Shown piece by piece: positions 1 through 11,700 of a stretch of 64,000 nt of DNA; position 1 is the first letter of the stretch; each line of letters starts with the position of its first letter. The translations under genes and the position numbers were made by a program. The stretch spans positions 532,001 to 596,000 of the forward strand of contig JAFMOC010000102.1 of the NCBI GenBank assembly GCA_019802505.1. Direction: 5' to 3'. Under the pieces are notes generated by a model. That model saw only the letters and a list, made by a program, of their open reading frames with translations. It was not told the DNA's origin and ran no database searches. The stretch is from Corydoras sp. C115. Taxonomy: Eukaryota > Chordata > Actinopteri > Siluriformes > Callichthyidae.

Positions 1-650
1 GTGATAGATTGCCGTCCTGTCCTGGGTGTATCTGCCAGCGCCCGAAACGTTCTCCCCTGGATGGGCATGGGGAACCCCCCCCCCCCCCCGCGACCCTAAT
101 AGAGGATAAAGTAGAAGATAATGAATTAATTAATTAATAAAGTGCCCCATATACTTTCTGTGTGTTTGTGTTGTGTGTGAGTGAGTGTGCCAGCCCCCGA
201 AACGTTCTCCCCTGGATGCTAATAGGGAACACCCCCCCCCCCCCGACCCCCCCACCCCTGACCCTAGTAGAGGATAAAGCAGAAGATAATGTATGAATGA
301 ATGAATGTATGACTGATCGAATTTGCCCCATATAGTTTGTGTGAGTGAGTGTGTGTCCAGTGATAGATTGGCGTCCTGTCCTGGGTGTATCTGCCCAGCG
401 CCCGAAACGTTCTCCCCTGGATGGGCATGGGGAACCCCCCCCCCCCCCCCCGCGACCCTAATAGAGGATAAAGTAGAAGATAATGAATTAATTAATTAAT
501 TAATTGCCCCATATACTTTCTGTGTGTTTGTGTTGTGTGTGAGTGAGTGTGCCAGCCCCCGAAACGTTCTCCCCTGGATGCTAATAGGGAACACCCCCCC
601 CCCGACCCCCCCACCCCTGACCCTAGTAGAGGATAAAGCAGAAGATAATG
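1..650 (+). repeat. tRNA-derived SINE 3' fragments, tandemly duplicated
   Basis: These are 3' portions of the dominant SINE (gtgatagattggcg... to ...gaggataaagcagaagataatgaa). The block at about 1-297 recurs at about 359-648 with the same internal deletions, so a chimeric SINE piece was duplicated in tandem. C runs of 15 and 17 lie at 75-89 and 435-451. Confidence -1.
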
Positions 651-659
651 AACTTTGAT

Positions 660-1170
660 CTCTCATGGCTCAACGTCCAGTTTTATTAAGTGAGGGTCGT
701 TACGTCCCGACCTCGTCCTCGTCCTCGTCCACGTTCCTTTAAATGACCGTCCGCCGTTCCGTGGACCCGATTCGAATCTGAGAGCTAATCAGCGGAACGG
801 AATCGCTCTCCTGCCGTTCTCTCCATCGTTTTCCCGCCTCGGCTGGCACGCCGGTGGAGGAGGGAAGCCGGGGCTGGATGGGAGCTTCCGGTAGCTATGG
901 CAACATGTGCCGGCCAATCGCTGAGCCCGGGCCGCGGTTGCTGGGGAGAAATTCTCCCTGAGCATCGAGGGTCCTGGCGTCGGGGTTCTCGCTAGACACA
1001 GAACGTCGCCGTGCGCGCAGTTCGGTTCACTGTGGGTTAATGACAGCCTATTAATATTAGATTAAAGGTATAATTAGACTACTAATTAATAATAGTAACA
1101 TGGCGTGGAATACCATCGATACACATGGTTTTGAGCGCGGAATCCGTGGATTAAAGGATTAAATTACACA
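660..1170. promoter_or_regulatory. CpG-rich unique stretch, possible island or alternative promoter
   Basis: About 690-1040 is GC- and CpG-rich and free of recognised repeats, unlike its surroundings. No exon with ABLIM homology could be read in it. It could be an internal promoter, an enhancer or part of an unclassified element. Confidence -1.
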
Positions 1171-1315
1171 TTTACCAAACAAGCTGCAGACTGTTTACAC
1201 TCACATGGTCGCCTGAGAGCCGGCCTCGTGGGACGCTGGCTTTGTTCCGGGTGTAACGAGGAGAACTCGTTAATTAAGCTGCGGCCAGAAAAGAGAACGC
1301 TAGGATTTACAGCAG

Positions 1316-1507
1316 TTCTCCCGCATGGGTTTCCTCTGGGTTCTCTGGTTTCCTCCCACAGTCCAAAAACATATAAACTAAAGGCTCCAAATTGCCCCAT
1401 ATAGAGTGTGTCTGTGTGAGTGAGTGTGTGTCCAGTGATGGATTGGCGTACTGTGCTGGGTGTATCTGCCCAGCGCCCTAAACGTTCTTCCCTGGATGGA
1501 TATGGGG

Positions 1508-1542
<35 letters not shown>

Positions 1543-2095
1543 TGACTCTAGTAGAGGACATTCCTAGTAGAGGAATGTATATTATGAAATATGTCTAATA
1601 ATTACTGGGTGGTTTAGTGGTTGGCATGTTCTCCTCTCAGCGCTGGGGATCCTGGTTCGAATCCCATTCCAGGTGGAGTTTCTATGTTCTCCCCATGTCT
1701 GCGTGGGTGTCCTCCGGGTTCTCCGGTTTCCTCCCACAGTCCAAAAACATGGATGAAGGTCATTTGAATTCTCCAAATTGCCCCATACAGAGTGTGTCTG
1801 TGTGAGTGAGTTTGTGTCCACTGATAGATTGGCCAGCCTGCCCAGCGCCCGAAACGTTCTCCTCTGGATGAACATGGGGAACCTCCCAACCAGATACACC
1901 CAGGACAGGACACCAATCTTTCACTGGACACACTCACTCACACAAACACACTCTATATGGGGCAATTAGAAGCATTAAATTGACCTTGACCCATGTTTTG
2001 GACTGTGGGATGAATCCGGAGAACCCGGAGGAAACCCACACGGACACGGGGAGAACATGGAAACTCCACCCAGATTGGGATTCGAGCATATGCAT
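1316..2095. repeat. SINE copies: + 3' half (1316-1575), + copy (1605-1885), - part (1885-2095)
   Basis: The + copy begins tggtttagtggttggcatg and has a B-box-like segment (tggttcgaatccc). It then switches into a minus-strand SINE body ending near 2095, forming an inverted pair. The first copy contains a 42-base C run at 1510-1551. 2100-2425 shows nothing recognisable. Confidence -1.
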
Positions 2096-2424
2096 AGGCA
2101 TATGATAGCTGTGGAGAACCCTCTTAGCATTTTGGGGGATTACATTACGTGACCTCACGTTTGAAGACAATTCAGAAATGTAAACTTTCTTTAAACATAG
2201 AGAGAGTTCTGTAGACTGGAGGAGAACTCGGTTATATTAAAGGTGCTTTAGAGGTTCGTTCTGCACTCTTTAAAGGTCAAAAGCAGTGAGAAAGACCTCC
2301 TGGGTTCTGTCAGTAATGAAAAGGAGAACCATTTTCCGAGTGAAGGGTTCTTAAAAGGAAGTGAATTGAAAATGTATGTGGTGAGAGGAAGACTTAATAA
2401 CCTAACAATCAAATGTGTTGAACA

Positions 2425-2606
2425 GGGCGGCACGGTGGCTTAGTGATTAGCATGTTCTCCTCTCAGCGCTGGGGATTCCCGGTTCGAATCCCAATCTGCG
2501 TGGATCAAGGTCAATTGAATTCTCCAAGTTGCCCCATATAGAGTGTGTGTGTGTGGGGGGGGTTGTGTGAGTGTGTGTGTTTGTATGAGTTTGTGTGTGT
2601 GTGTTT

Positions 2607-2659
<53 letters not shown>

Positions 2660-3312
2660 TATGTGTGTTTGTGGGGGTGTGTGTGTTTGTGTATGTTTGT
2701 GTGAGTGTGTGTTTGTGTGAGTGTGTGTGTGTGTGTGTGTTTGTATGAGTTTGTGTGTTTGTATGTGTGTTTGTGGGGGTGTGTGTGTTTGTGTATGTTT
2801 GTGTGAGTGTGTGTTTGTGTGAGTGTGTGTGTGTGTGTTTGTATGTGTATTTGTGTGTGAGTGTGTGAGTGTGTTTTTGTGTGTGTGTGTGTATTTGTGT
2901 GTTTTCGTGTGTGTATGCGTGTGTGTGTGTGTGTGTGTGTGTGTGCCCAGCAATGGATTGGCACCCTCCCCTGGGTGTATCTGCTCAGTGCGAAAACAAG
3001 GATTCAAGGTAAATTGAATGCTTTTAATTGCCCCATATAGAGTGTGATTTTGGGTGTGTGTGTACCCAACAATACGTTGGCGCCCTCTCCTGGGTGTATC
3101 TGCCCAGGACAACAACATGGATTACAGGTAAATAAATGCTCTCAATTGCCCCATATATTGTGTTTGTGTGAGTGAGTGTCCAGTGATAGATTGGTGTCCT
3201 GTCCTGGGTGTATCTGCTCAGCTCCCAAAACGTTCTCCCCTGGATGGGCATGGGAACCCCCCCCCCCCCTGCGACCCTAGTAGAGGATAAAGCAGAAGAT
3301 AATGAATGAATA
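2425..3312 (+). repeat. SINE with internal GT expansion and triplicated tail module
   Basis: The SINE head (ggcacggtggcttagtgatt, B box cggttcgaatccc) is followed by a GT-rich microsatellite at 2540-2945, in place of the normal short gtgtgtctgtgtgagtgag segment. Then come three tail modules (about 2945-3040, 3041-3140 and 3141-3310), each with the gccccatata and gtatctgcc motifs. Confidence -1.
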
Positions 3313-3324
3313 CTATGAATGTAC

Positions 3325-3960
3325 TATATAGGGTGGTACAGTGGCTTAGTGATTAGCATGTTCTCCCAGTTCACCCAGGACAGGACGCTAATCTATCACT
3401 GGGCACACAGTCACTCACACAAACACACTCTATATGGGGCAATTTGGAGAATTCAATTCTCCAAAGTTTTTGGACTGTGGGAGGAAACCGGAGAACCCGG
3501 AGGAAACCCACGCGGACAAGGGGAGAACATGGAACCTCCACCCAGATTGGGATTCGAACCGGGAATCCCTAGTGCTGAGAGGAGAACATATACAAAACTG
3601 AGAAAGCGGTAGTCGCTCTAAACTCTTAACAGTTTTCTGTTACGTGTTCTGCGGGTCGTGTTCTGCGGGTCGTGTTCTGCGGGTCATGTTCTGCGGGTCG
3701 TTCTCTTTTCACATTTCCCATGTCACTCTGAAACACAGATGACCAATCGGCTTGTGTACGGGCCTCTGCTGTCTCTAGGGCAACTGTGGAAGGTTCAGGT
3801 TTCCTATGGCAACTGGGAAGTAGGTTGCCCTTCCCCGACTGAAAACTTTAAAGTCTTTTCTTTCAGAACCGCCGGTGATGATTGAGAGGGAACCACTGGT
3901 TCTGCGAATCGAAATCAGAAGAACATTCACTCAGAGCCGTTTCCCTGTTTCCCTTATCTA
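3325..3960. repeat. Chimeric SINE (3325-3595) and unique DNA with a small tandem repeat
   Basis: A + SINE head (to about 3362) is fused to a minus-strand SINE body. A 17-bp unit containing gttctgcgggtc is repeated about four times at 3645-3692. The remainder to 3960 is unique, with no supported gene. Confidence -1.
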
Positions 3961-3964
3961 ATAT

Positions 3965-5345
3965 TCATTCATTCATTATTCTCTACTGGGGTCGTGGAGG
4001 GAGTGTCAATCCATCACTGGACACACTCACACACACACACTCTATATGGGGCAATTTGGAGAATTCAGTTGACCTTGATCCATGTTTTTGGACTGTGGAA
4101 GGAAATCGGAGCACGGACAACATGGAAACTCCACTCAGATTGGGATTCGAACCTGGATCCCCAGTCCTGAGAGGAGAACATGCAAAACACTAAGCCACTG
4201 CGCTGCCCAACTCGATTTCATTCATCCATTATCTTCCGCTTTATCCTCTATTAGGGTCGCGGGGGGAAGGGGGGGGTTACCTTATGCCCATCCAGGGGAG
4301 AACGTTTCGGGCGCTGGGCAGATACACCCAGGACAGGACACCAATCTATCACTGGACACACACTCACTCACAGACACACACTATATGGGGCAATTTGGAG
4401 AATTTAATTGAAGTTGATCCATGTTTTTGGACTGTGGGAGGAAACGGGAGAACCCGGAGGAAACCCACACGGACACGGGGAGAACATGGAATCCCTAGTG
4501 CTGAAACCACATGTCTCCCCAATTTAAAGGGCCAATCCATCTATTATGTTCTCCTTAATCCTCTACTATGGTTTGTGTGTGTGTGTGTGTGGGGGGGTCC
4601 TCCCGCAGTCCAAAAACATGGATTCAAAGTGAATTGAATATGCTAAATTGCCCCACATAGAGTGTGTCTGTGTGAGTGAGTGTGTGTCCAGTGATAGATT
4701 GGTGTCCTGTCCTGGGTGTATCTGCCCAACGCCCAAAATGTTCTCCCCTGGATGGACATAAGGAACCCCCTACGACCCTAGTGGAGGATAATGCGGAAGA
4801 TAATGAATGGATGAAAGGTAAAATACAGGCAGCATTGTGGTTTAGTGATTAGCATGTTCTCCTCTCAGTGCTAGAGATTCCAGGTCCGAATCCAAATCTG
4901 GGTGAAGTTTCCATGTTCTCCACGTGTCCACGTGGGTTTCCTCCGGGTTCTCCGGTTTCCTCACACAGTCCAAAAACATGGATCAAGGTCAATTGAGTTC
5001 TCCAAATTGCCCCATATAGAGTGTGTATGTGAGTGAGTGTGTGCCCAGTGATAGATTGGTGTCCTGTCCTGGGTGTATCTGCCCAGCGCCCGAAACGTTC
5101 TCCCCTGGATGGACATAAGGAAACCCCCTATGACCCTTGTAGAGGATAAAGCTGAAGATAATGGATGAATAAATTAATGTAAATTAAACGGGGCGGCACG
5201 GTGGCTTAGTGGTTGGCATGTTCTCCTCTCAGCGCTGGGGATCCAGGTTTGAATCCCAATCTGGGTTCTCTGGTTTCCTCCCACAGTCCAAAACCATGAA
5301 TTCAGGGCAAATTGAATGCTCCAAATTGCCCCATATAGAGTGTTA
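3965..5345. repeat. SINE cluster: two minus copies then three plus copies
   Basis: Minus copies lie at about 3965-4205 and 4213-4520. Plus copies lie at about 4575-4815, 4825-5165 and 5185-5345 (the last truncated). The orientations face each other, so transcripts could fold. 5346-5542 is ordinary intron up to exon 1. Confidence -1.
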
Positions 5346-5542
5346 TAGAGCTTCCAGCCCTATTTTCACAGCATGCCGTACCCTGTAACAGTATCTACAC
5401 ATATAACGCATTTTGATTGGTTTAAAGACAAATTGAGCATTATAGCTTTACGTATTAAATGCTATGTGTCCCCTCCAGGTTCCGCGGAATAGTGGGACAC
5501 GTTACGGTTCTTTAACCCCACCCTTTGCTCCTCTCTCCACAG

Positions 5543-5726
5543 TGTGCGGATGTGATCTGGCCCGTACGGGATTCTTTCAGAAGAACAGCGATTACATTTG
5601 CACGGCGGACTACCAGCGACTTTACGGCACGAAGTGCGACAGCTGCGGGGATTTCATCAGCGGGGAGGTGGTGTCGGCACTGGGTCGCACGTATCACCCC
5701 AAGTGCTTCGTCTGCAGCGTCTGCAG
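5543..5726 (+). CDS. ablim3: ablim3 exon 1 in window: end of LIM1, first half of LIM2
   Basis: The acceptor is ctctctccacag and the donor AG|GTTTGG. Two leading bases complete a split codon; 60 codons and a split Arg follow. The peptide runs from CGCDLARTGFF through YICTADY (last zinc ligands of LIM1) to CDSC..GRTYHPKCFVCSVCR. In window residue numbers LIM2 ligands are C32, C35, H52, C55, C58 and C61. The preceding exon, with the N-terminus and first LIM1 ligands, is not in the 5.5 kb upstream. Confidence -1.
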
Positions 5727-8700
5727 GTTTGGTTCTGTGTTCCTTGTGGCCCAAACGTTCCAGTTTGAGCTCGTAGCCTCAGTGGTAGACTTACTTCCAG
5801 TGGTTTGGGCTGGAACCCTGACTAAAGGCCTAAAAGTCGTGTACTCAGCTGCACTGGGAGGGGGGGGTTCCCCATGACCATTCAGGGGAGAACGTTTCGG
5901 GTGCTGGGCAGATACACCCAGGACAGGGGGGCAATCTATCGCTGGACACAATGACTCACACAGACACACTGTGGGGCAATTTGGAGCATTTAATTGACCT
6001 TGATCCATGTTTTTGGACTGTGGGAGGAAACCGGAGAACCTGGAGGAAACCCACACGGACACGGGGAGAACATGGAAACTACACCCAAATTGGGATTCGA
6101 ACCGGGAATCCCTAGCGCTGAGAGGAGAACATGCCAACCACTAAGCCACCATGCTGCCCATCTCGATTTCATTCTTCCATTCATTATCTTAATCCTCTAC
6201 TAAGGTCGCAGTGGTTTGCCCATTGCCCATCCAGGGGAGAACGTTTCGGGCGCTGGGCAGATACACCCAGGACAGGATGCCATTCTATCACTGGACACAC
6301 ACACTCACACAGACACACTCTATATGGGGCAATTTAGAGCATTCAATTGACCTTGATCCATGTTTTTAGACTGTGGGAGGACATAGGAGAACCCGGAAGA
6401 AACCCACGCATACACGGGGAGAACGTGGAGACTCCACCCAGATTGGGATTCGAACCTGTATCCCAAATGCTGGGAGCCTAAACCACCATGCTGCCCGTCT
6501 AGCATCCCGCTATTCGTTATCTTCTGCTTTATCTTCTACTAGGGTCGCTGTTGGGGGGGGGGGAGAACGTTCCGAGGGCTGAGCAAATACACCCAGGACA
6601 CACTCACTTATACAAACACACTCTATATGGGGCAATATAGAGAACTCAATATACCTTGATCCATGTTTTCGGACTGTGGGAGGAAACCTGAGAACCCGGA
6701 GGAAACCCACATGGACACAGGGGAACATGGAAACTCACACTCATGAGATGAAGCGGTCAGAGGTGTGTGTTATTATCAATGATGTCACAGCTGGACAAAC
6801 GGCCCAGCCAATCAGATTTAAGTATCGGAACTATTTGTTTTTTAATACGCATTGATAGGAATGTGAAGCGGTCAGAGGTGTGTGTTATTGTCTATGATGT
6901 CACAGCTGGACAAACGGCTCAGCCAATCAGATTTATTTACCGGAACTACTTGTGTTATAATAAGCATTGATACGAATGTGAAGCGGTCAGAGGTGTGTGT
7001 TATTGTCTATGATGTCACAGCTGGACAAACGGCTCAGCCAATCAGATTTATTTACCGGAACTACTTGTGTTATAATAAGCATTGATACGAATGTGAAGTG
7101 GTCAGAGGTGTGTGTGTGTGTGTGTGTGTCTCTATGATGTCACAGCTGGACAAACGGCTCAGCCAATCTGATTCAAGGACCGGAACTTCATGTTTTATAA
7201 GAATGTGAAGCGGTCAGAGGTGTGTGTGTTATTGTCTATGATGTCACACCTGGACAAACTGCTTAGCCAATTTGGACTGTGGTAGAAACCGGAGAACCTG
7301 GAGGAAACCCATGCGGAAACAGGGAGAACATGGAAACTCAGACTTCCTCATAAAATGGAGCGGTCAGTGGTGTGTGTTATTTCTATTATATCACGGCTGG
7401 ACAAACAGCCCAGCCAATCAGATTTAAGTACCGGAACTACTTGATTTTAATACACTTTGATACAAATGTAAAGTGGTCAGTGGTGTGTGTTATTGTCAAT
7501 GATGTCACAGCTGGATGAACGGCCCAGCCAATCAGATTTAAGTGCCGGAACTACTTGTTTTATAAGAATGTGAAGTGGTCAGAGGTGTGTGTTATTGTCA
7601 ATGATGAACGCCTGGACAAACGGCCCAGCCAATCAGATTTAAGAACTGGGCCTACTTGTTTTATAATAAGCATTGAAACGAATGTGAAGTGGTCAGAGGT
7701 GTGTGTTATTGGCAATGATGTCACAGCTGGACATACGGCTCAGCCAATGAGATTTAAGGATTGGAACTACTTGTTTTATAAGAATGTGAAGTGGTCAGAG
7801 GTGTGTGTTATTATCAATGATATCATGGCTGGACAAATGTCCCAGCCAATCAGGTTTAAGTACCGGAACTACTTGTTTTAGAAGAATGTGAAGCGGTCAG
7901 AGGTATGTGTTATTGTCAATGATGTCACAGCTGGACAAACGGCCCAGCCAATCAGATTTAAGGACCAGACCTACTTGTTTTATAATAAGCATTGAAACGA
8001 ATGTGAAGTGGTCAGAGGTGTGTGTTATTGTCTATTATGTCGCGGCAAACAGCCCAGCCAATCAGATTTAAGGACGGGACCTACTTGTTTTATAATAAGC
8101 ACTGATACGAATGTGAAGCGGTCAGAGGTGGGTGATATTGGCAATGATGTCACAGCTGGACATACGGCTCAGCCAATCAGATTTAAGGACCGGAACTACT
8201 TGTTTTATGAGAATGTGAAGCAGTCAGAGGTGTGTGTTATTGGCAATGATGTCACAGCTGGACATACGGCTCAGCCAATGAGATTTAAGGATTGGAACTA
8301 CTTGTTTTATAAGAATGTGAAGTGGTCAGAGGTGTGTGTTATTATCAATGATATCATGGCTGGACAAATGTCCCAGCCAATCAGGTTTAAGTACCGGAAC
8401 TACTTGTTTTAGAAGAATGTGAAGCGGTCAGAGGTATGTGTTATTGTCAATGATGTCACAGCTGGACAAACGGCCCAGCCAATCAGATTTAAGGACGGGA
8501 CCTACTTGTTTTATAATAAGCACTGATACGAATGTGAAGCGGTCAGAGGTGGGTGATATTGGCAATGATGTCACAGCTGGACATACGGCTCAGCCAATCA
8601 GATTTAAGGACCGGAACTACTTGTTTTATGAGAATGTGAAGTGGTCAGAGGTGTGTGTTATTATCAATGATATCATGGCTGGACAAACGGCCCAGCCAAT

Positions 8701-11700
8701 CAGGTTTAAGTACTGGAACTACTTGTTTTATAAGAAGGTGAAGTGGTCAGAGGTGTGTGTTATTATCAATGATATCATGGCTGGACAAACGGCCCAGCCA
8801 ATCAGATTTAAGTACTGGAACTACTTGTTTTATTATAAGCATTGATAGGAATGTGAAGCGGTCAGAGGTGTGTGTTATTGTCAATGATGTCACGGCTGAA
8901 CAAACGGGCCAGCCAATCAGGTTTAAGTACCGGAACTACTTGTATTTTAATATGCATTAATACAAATGTTAGAGGTGTGTGTTATTGTCTATGATGTCAC
9001 GGCTGGACAAACTGCTCAGCCAATCAGATTAAAGTACCATAACCACCCGTTTTCTAATAACATCCTAACGCTGGTTCTTTGTGTCCTGCACAGAAAACCC
9101 TTTCCGATCGGAGACCGTGTGACCTTCAGTGGTAAGGAGTGTGTCTGTCAGCAGTGCTCCCTTCAGCTCGCCGCTGGAAACGAACCCATCAAGATCCAAG
9201 GGCCGAGTCGTGAGTTCTGTTCACCTCAGCAGGTTTTTGGTAGTTTCTCCCTCACACACTCTCGCTGTCTTCCTCACAGACTTATGTTCTACAGTTCAAC
9301 AAGCCTTTGGTTTCTGTAACGGGTTTATTTAAGAGGCTACTCAGCCCTGAGGCCAAGCCCTCATCCTATCCCGGCTCCATTATTGTAATGCGCAATCAGG
9401 CGTCTACAACTGATTCCAAACTCTTGTGTTCAACCAACTCAAGTGAACTCATGTCCTCCTGTTATGTTGTTATTATAAGGAAGAAACCTTGTGAGGACCA
9501 AAACTCAGTCAGGGACTCGTCCTCCTTGAGCGGCCGGCAGCATCAACAGTGTAGGACAGCCATGTACAGATTGTGTGATGATCATGTGACCCGTTTTTAA
9601 CATTTAGACAACTATAGTTCAAATAATATATTTATACAGCGCTTTTTACTATAGTACATTATCATAAAGCAGCTTTACTGTGTTATAAGTCTTTAAACCG
9701 CAAGCTGAAGCGACAGTGGCAAGAAAAGACTCCCTGTTATGTTGTTATTATAAGGAAGAAACCTTGTGAGGACCAAGACTCAGTGAGAGACTCGTCCTCC
9801 TTGAGCGGTTGGCAGCATCAACAGTGTAGAACAGCCATGTACAGACTGTGTGATGATCATGTGACCCGTATTTAACATTTAGACAACTATAGTTCAAATA
9901 ATATATTTATACAGCGCTTTTTACTATAGTACATTGTCACAAAGCAGCTTTACAGAGTTATAAGCCTTTAAACCCCCAAAGAGCAAGCCGAAGCGACAGT
10001 GGCAAGAAAAAACTCCCTGTTATGTTGTTATTTTAAGGGAGAAACCTTGTGAGGACCAAGACTCAGTGAGGGACTCGTCCTCCTTGAGCGACGGGCAGCA
10101 TCAACAGCGTAGAACAGCCATGTACAGATTGTGTGCTGGTCATGTGACCCGTATTTAACAATTTGACAATTTTAGAAGTCCATTGAGGACGTCAAGTTCA
10201 AGTAATTTATTTATAGAGCTCTTTTTACTATAGTAAATTGTCAAAAACCAGCGTTACAAAGTTATAAGCCTTTAAACCACCAAAGAGCAAGCTGAAGCGA
10301 CAGTGGCAAGACAAAACTCCCTGTTATGTTGTTATTTTAAGGAAGAAACCTTGTGAGGACCAAGACTCAGTGAGGGACTCGACCTCCTTGAGCGGCCGGC
10401 AGCATCAACAGTGTAGGACAGCCATGTACAGATTGTGTGACCCGTATTTAACAATTGGACAACTATAGAAGTCCATTGAGGACGTCCTGCAGGACCTCCA
10501 GTCCAATAGAAATCCAGGTTCTATTTAGTAATCGTTGTAGCTGCAGAGCTTCAGCAGAACCATGGATGAAGATCTGACCACACCTCCAGGAAATTAGCAA
10601 CACCTCAAAAGAAACGAACGAGAAAAGCAGTTAGAGCCAATAAAGCCCAGTATTTGGAGTGGCACGGTGGCTTAGTGGTTAGCATGTTCTCCTCTCAGGC
10701 TAAGGATTCCAGGTCTGAATCCCAATTTGGGTGGAGTTTCCATGTTCTCCCCGTGTCCACATGGGTTTCCTCCAGGTTCTCCGGTTTCCACCCACAGTCC
10801 AAAAACATGGATCAATGTCAATTGAGTTCTCAGAAGGCGTGGGGAAGCTACCCTCTCGTCCACTGGAGAAAACCCCTGAGAGGCAATTGTGTATAATCCA
10901 TTATATTCCGCTTCATGCTCTACTTGGGTCGCGGTTGGTTCTTCATGCCCATCCAGGGGAGAACGTTTCGGGCACTGGGCAGATACAGCCAGGACAGGAC
11001 ACCAATCTATCACTGGACACACACTCACTCACACACACACTCTATATGGGGCAATTTGGAGAATTCAATTGACCTTGATCCATGTTTTTGGACTGTGGGA
11101 GGAAACCGGAGAACCCAGAGGAAACCCACGCGGACACGGGGAGAACATGGAAACTCCACCCAGATTGGGATTCGAAACGGGAATCCCTAGTGCTGAGAGG
11201 AGAACATGCCACCGTGCCGCCCTTCAGCATTACTGTTAAGTACCAGGTTCCTGGTTCTGTAGGACCTGCGATGTTGGGATTTTTAGTAATTTGCTATCGT
11301 CATATTTATAGCGTGTTCTGTTTGTTTACGGGTGCTATGCTCACTTGCTCTTTCTGACGTTCTTTCTTTAGAATGTGCCGGCTGTGCAGAGGAGATCAGA
11401 CAGGGGCAGTCTCTCCTGGCGTTGGAGAAACAGTGGCACGTCAGCTGCTTCAAGTGTCAGACCTGTGGAATCGTTCTCACCGGAGAGTACATCAGCAAGT
11501 AAGCCAGACGAAAATGTCCTTGCTTTATTGTTCTAGAGTTCAAATCTCAGTTTGGGTGGAGTTTCCATGTTCTCCTAGTGTCCACATGTTTTTTTACGGG
11601 TTTTCTGGCTTTCTCTCACAGTCCAAACACATGGGATGTTCTTCTAGTGTCCACATGGGTTTTTTAAGGGTTCTCTAGTTTCCTCTTCCAGTCCGGAAAC

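Noticed and set aside
2440..3118. Long His/Thr or Cys/Val-rich open frames
   Set aside because: They are six-frame readings of the GT/CA microsatellite within a SINE; codon content simply reflects the repeat.
6745..9050. CRISPR-like array or repeat-protein gene
   Set aside because: Repeats are contiguous without unique spacers, units are over 100 bp, and the open frames follow only from unit length; it lies in a vertebrate intron.
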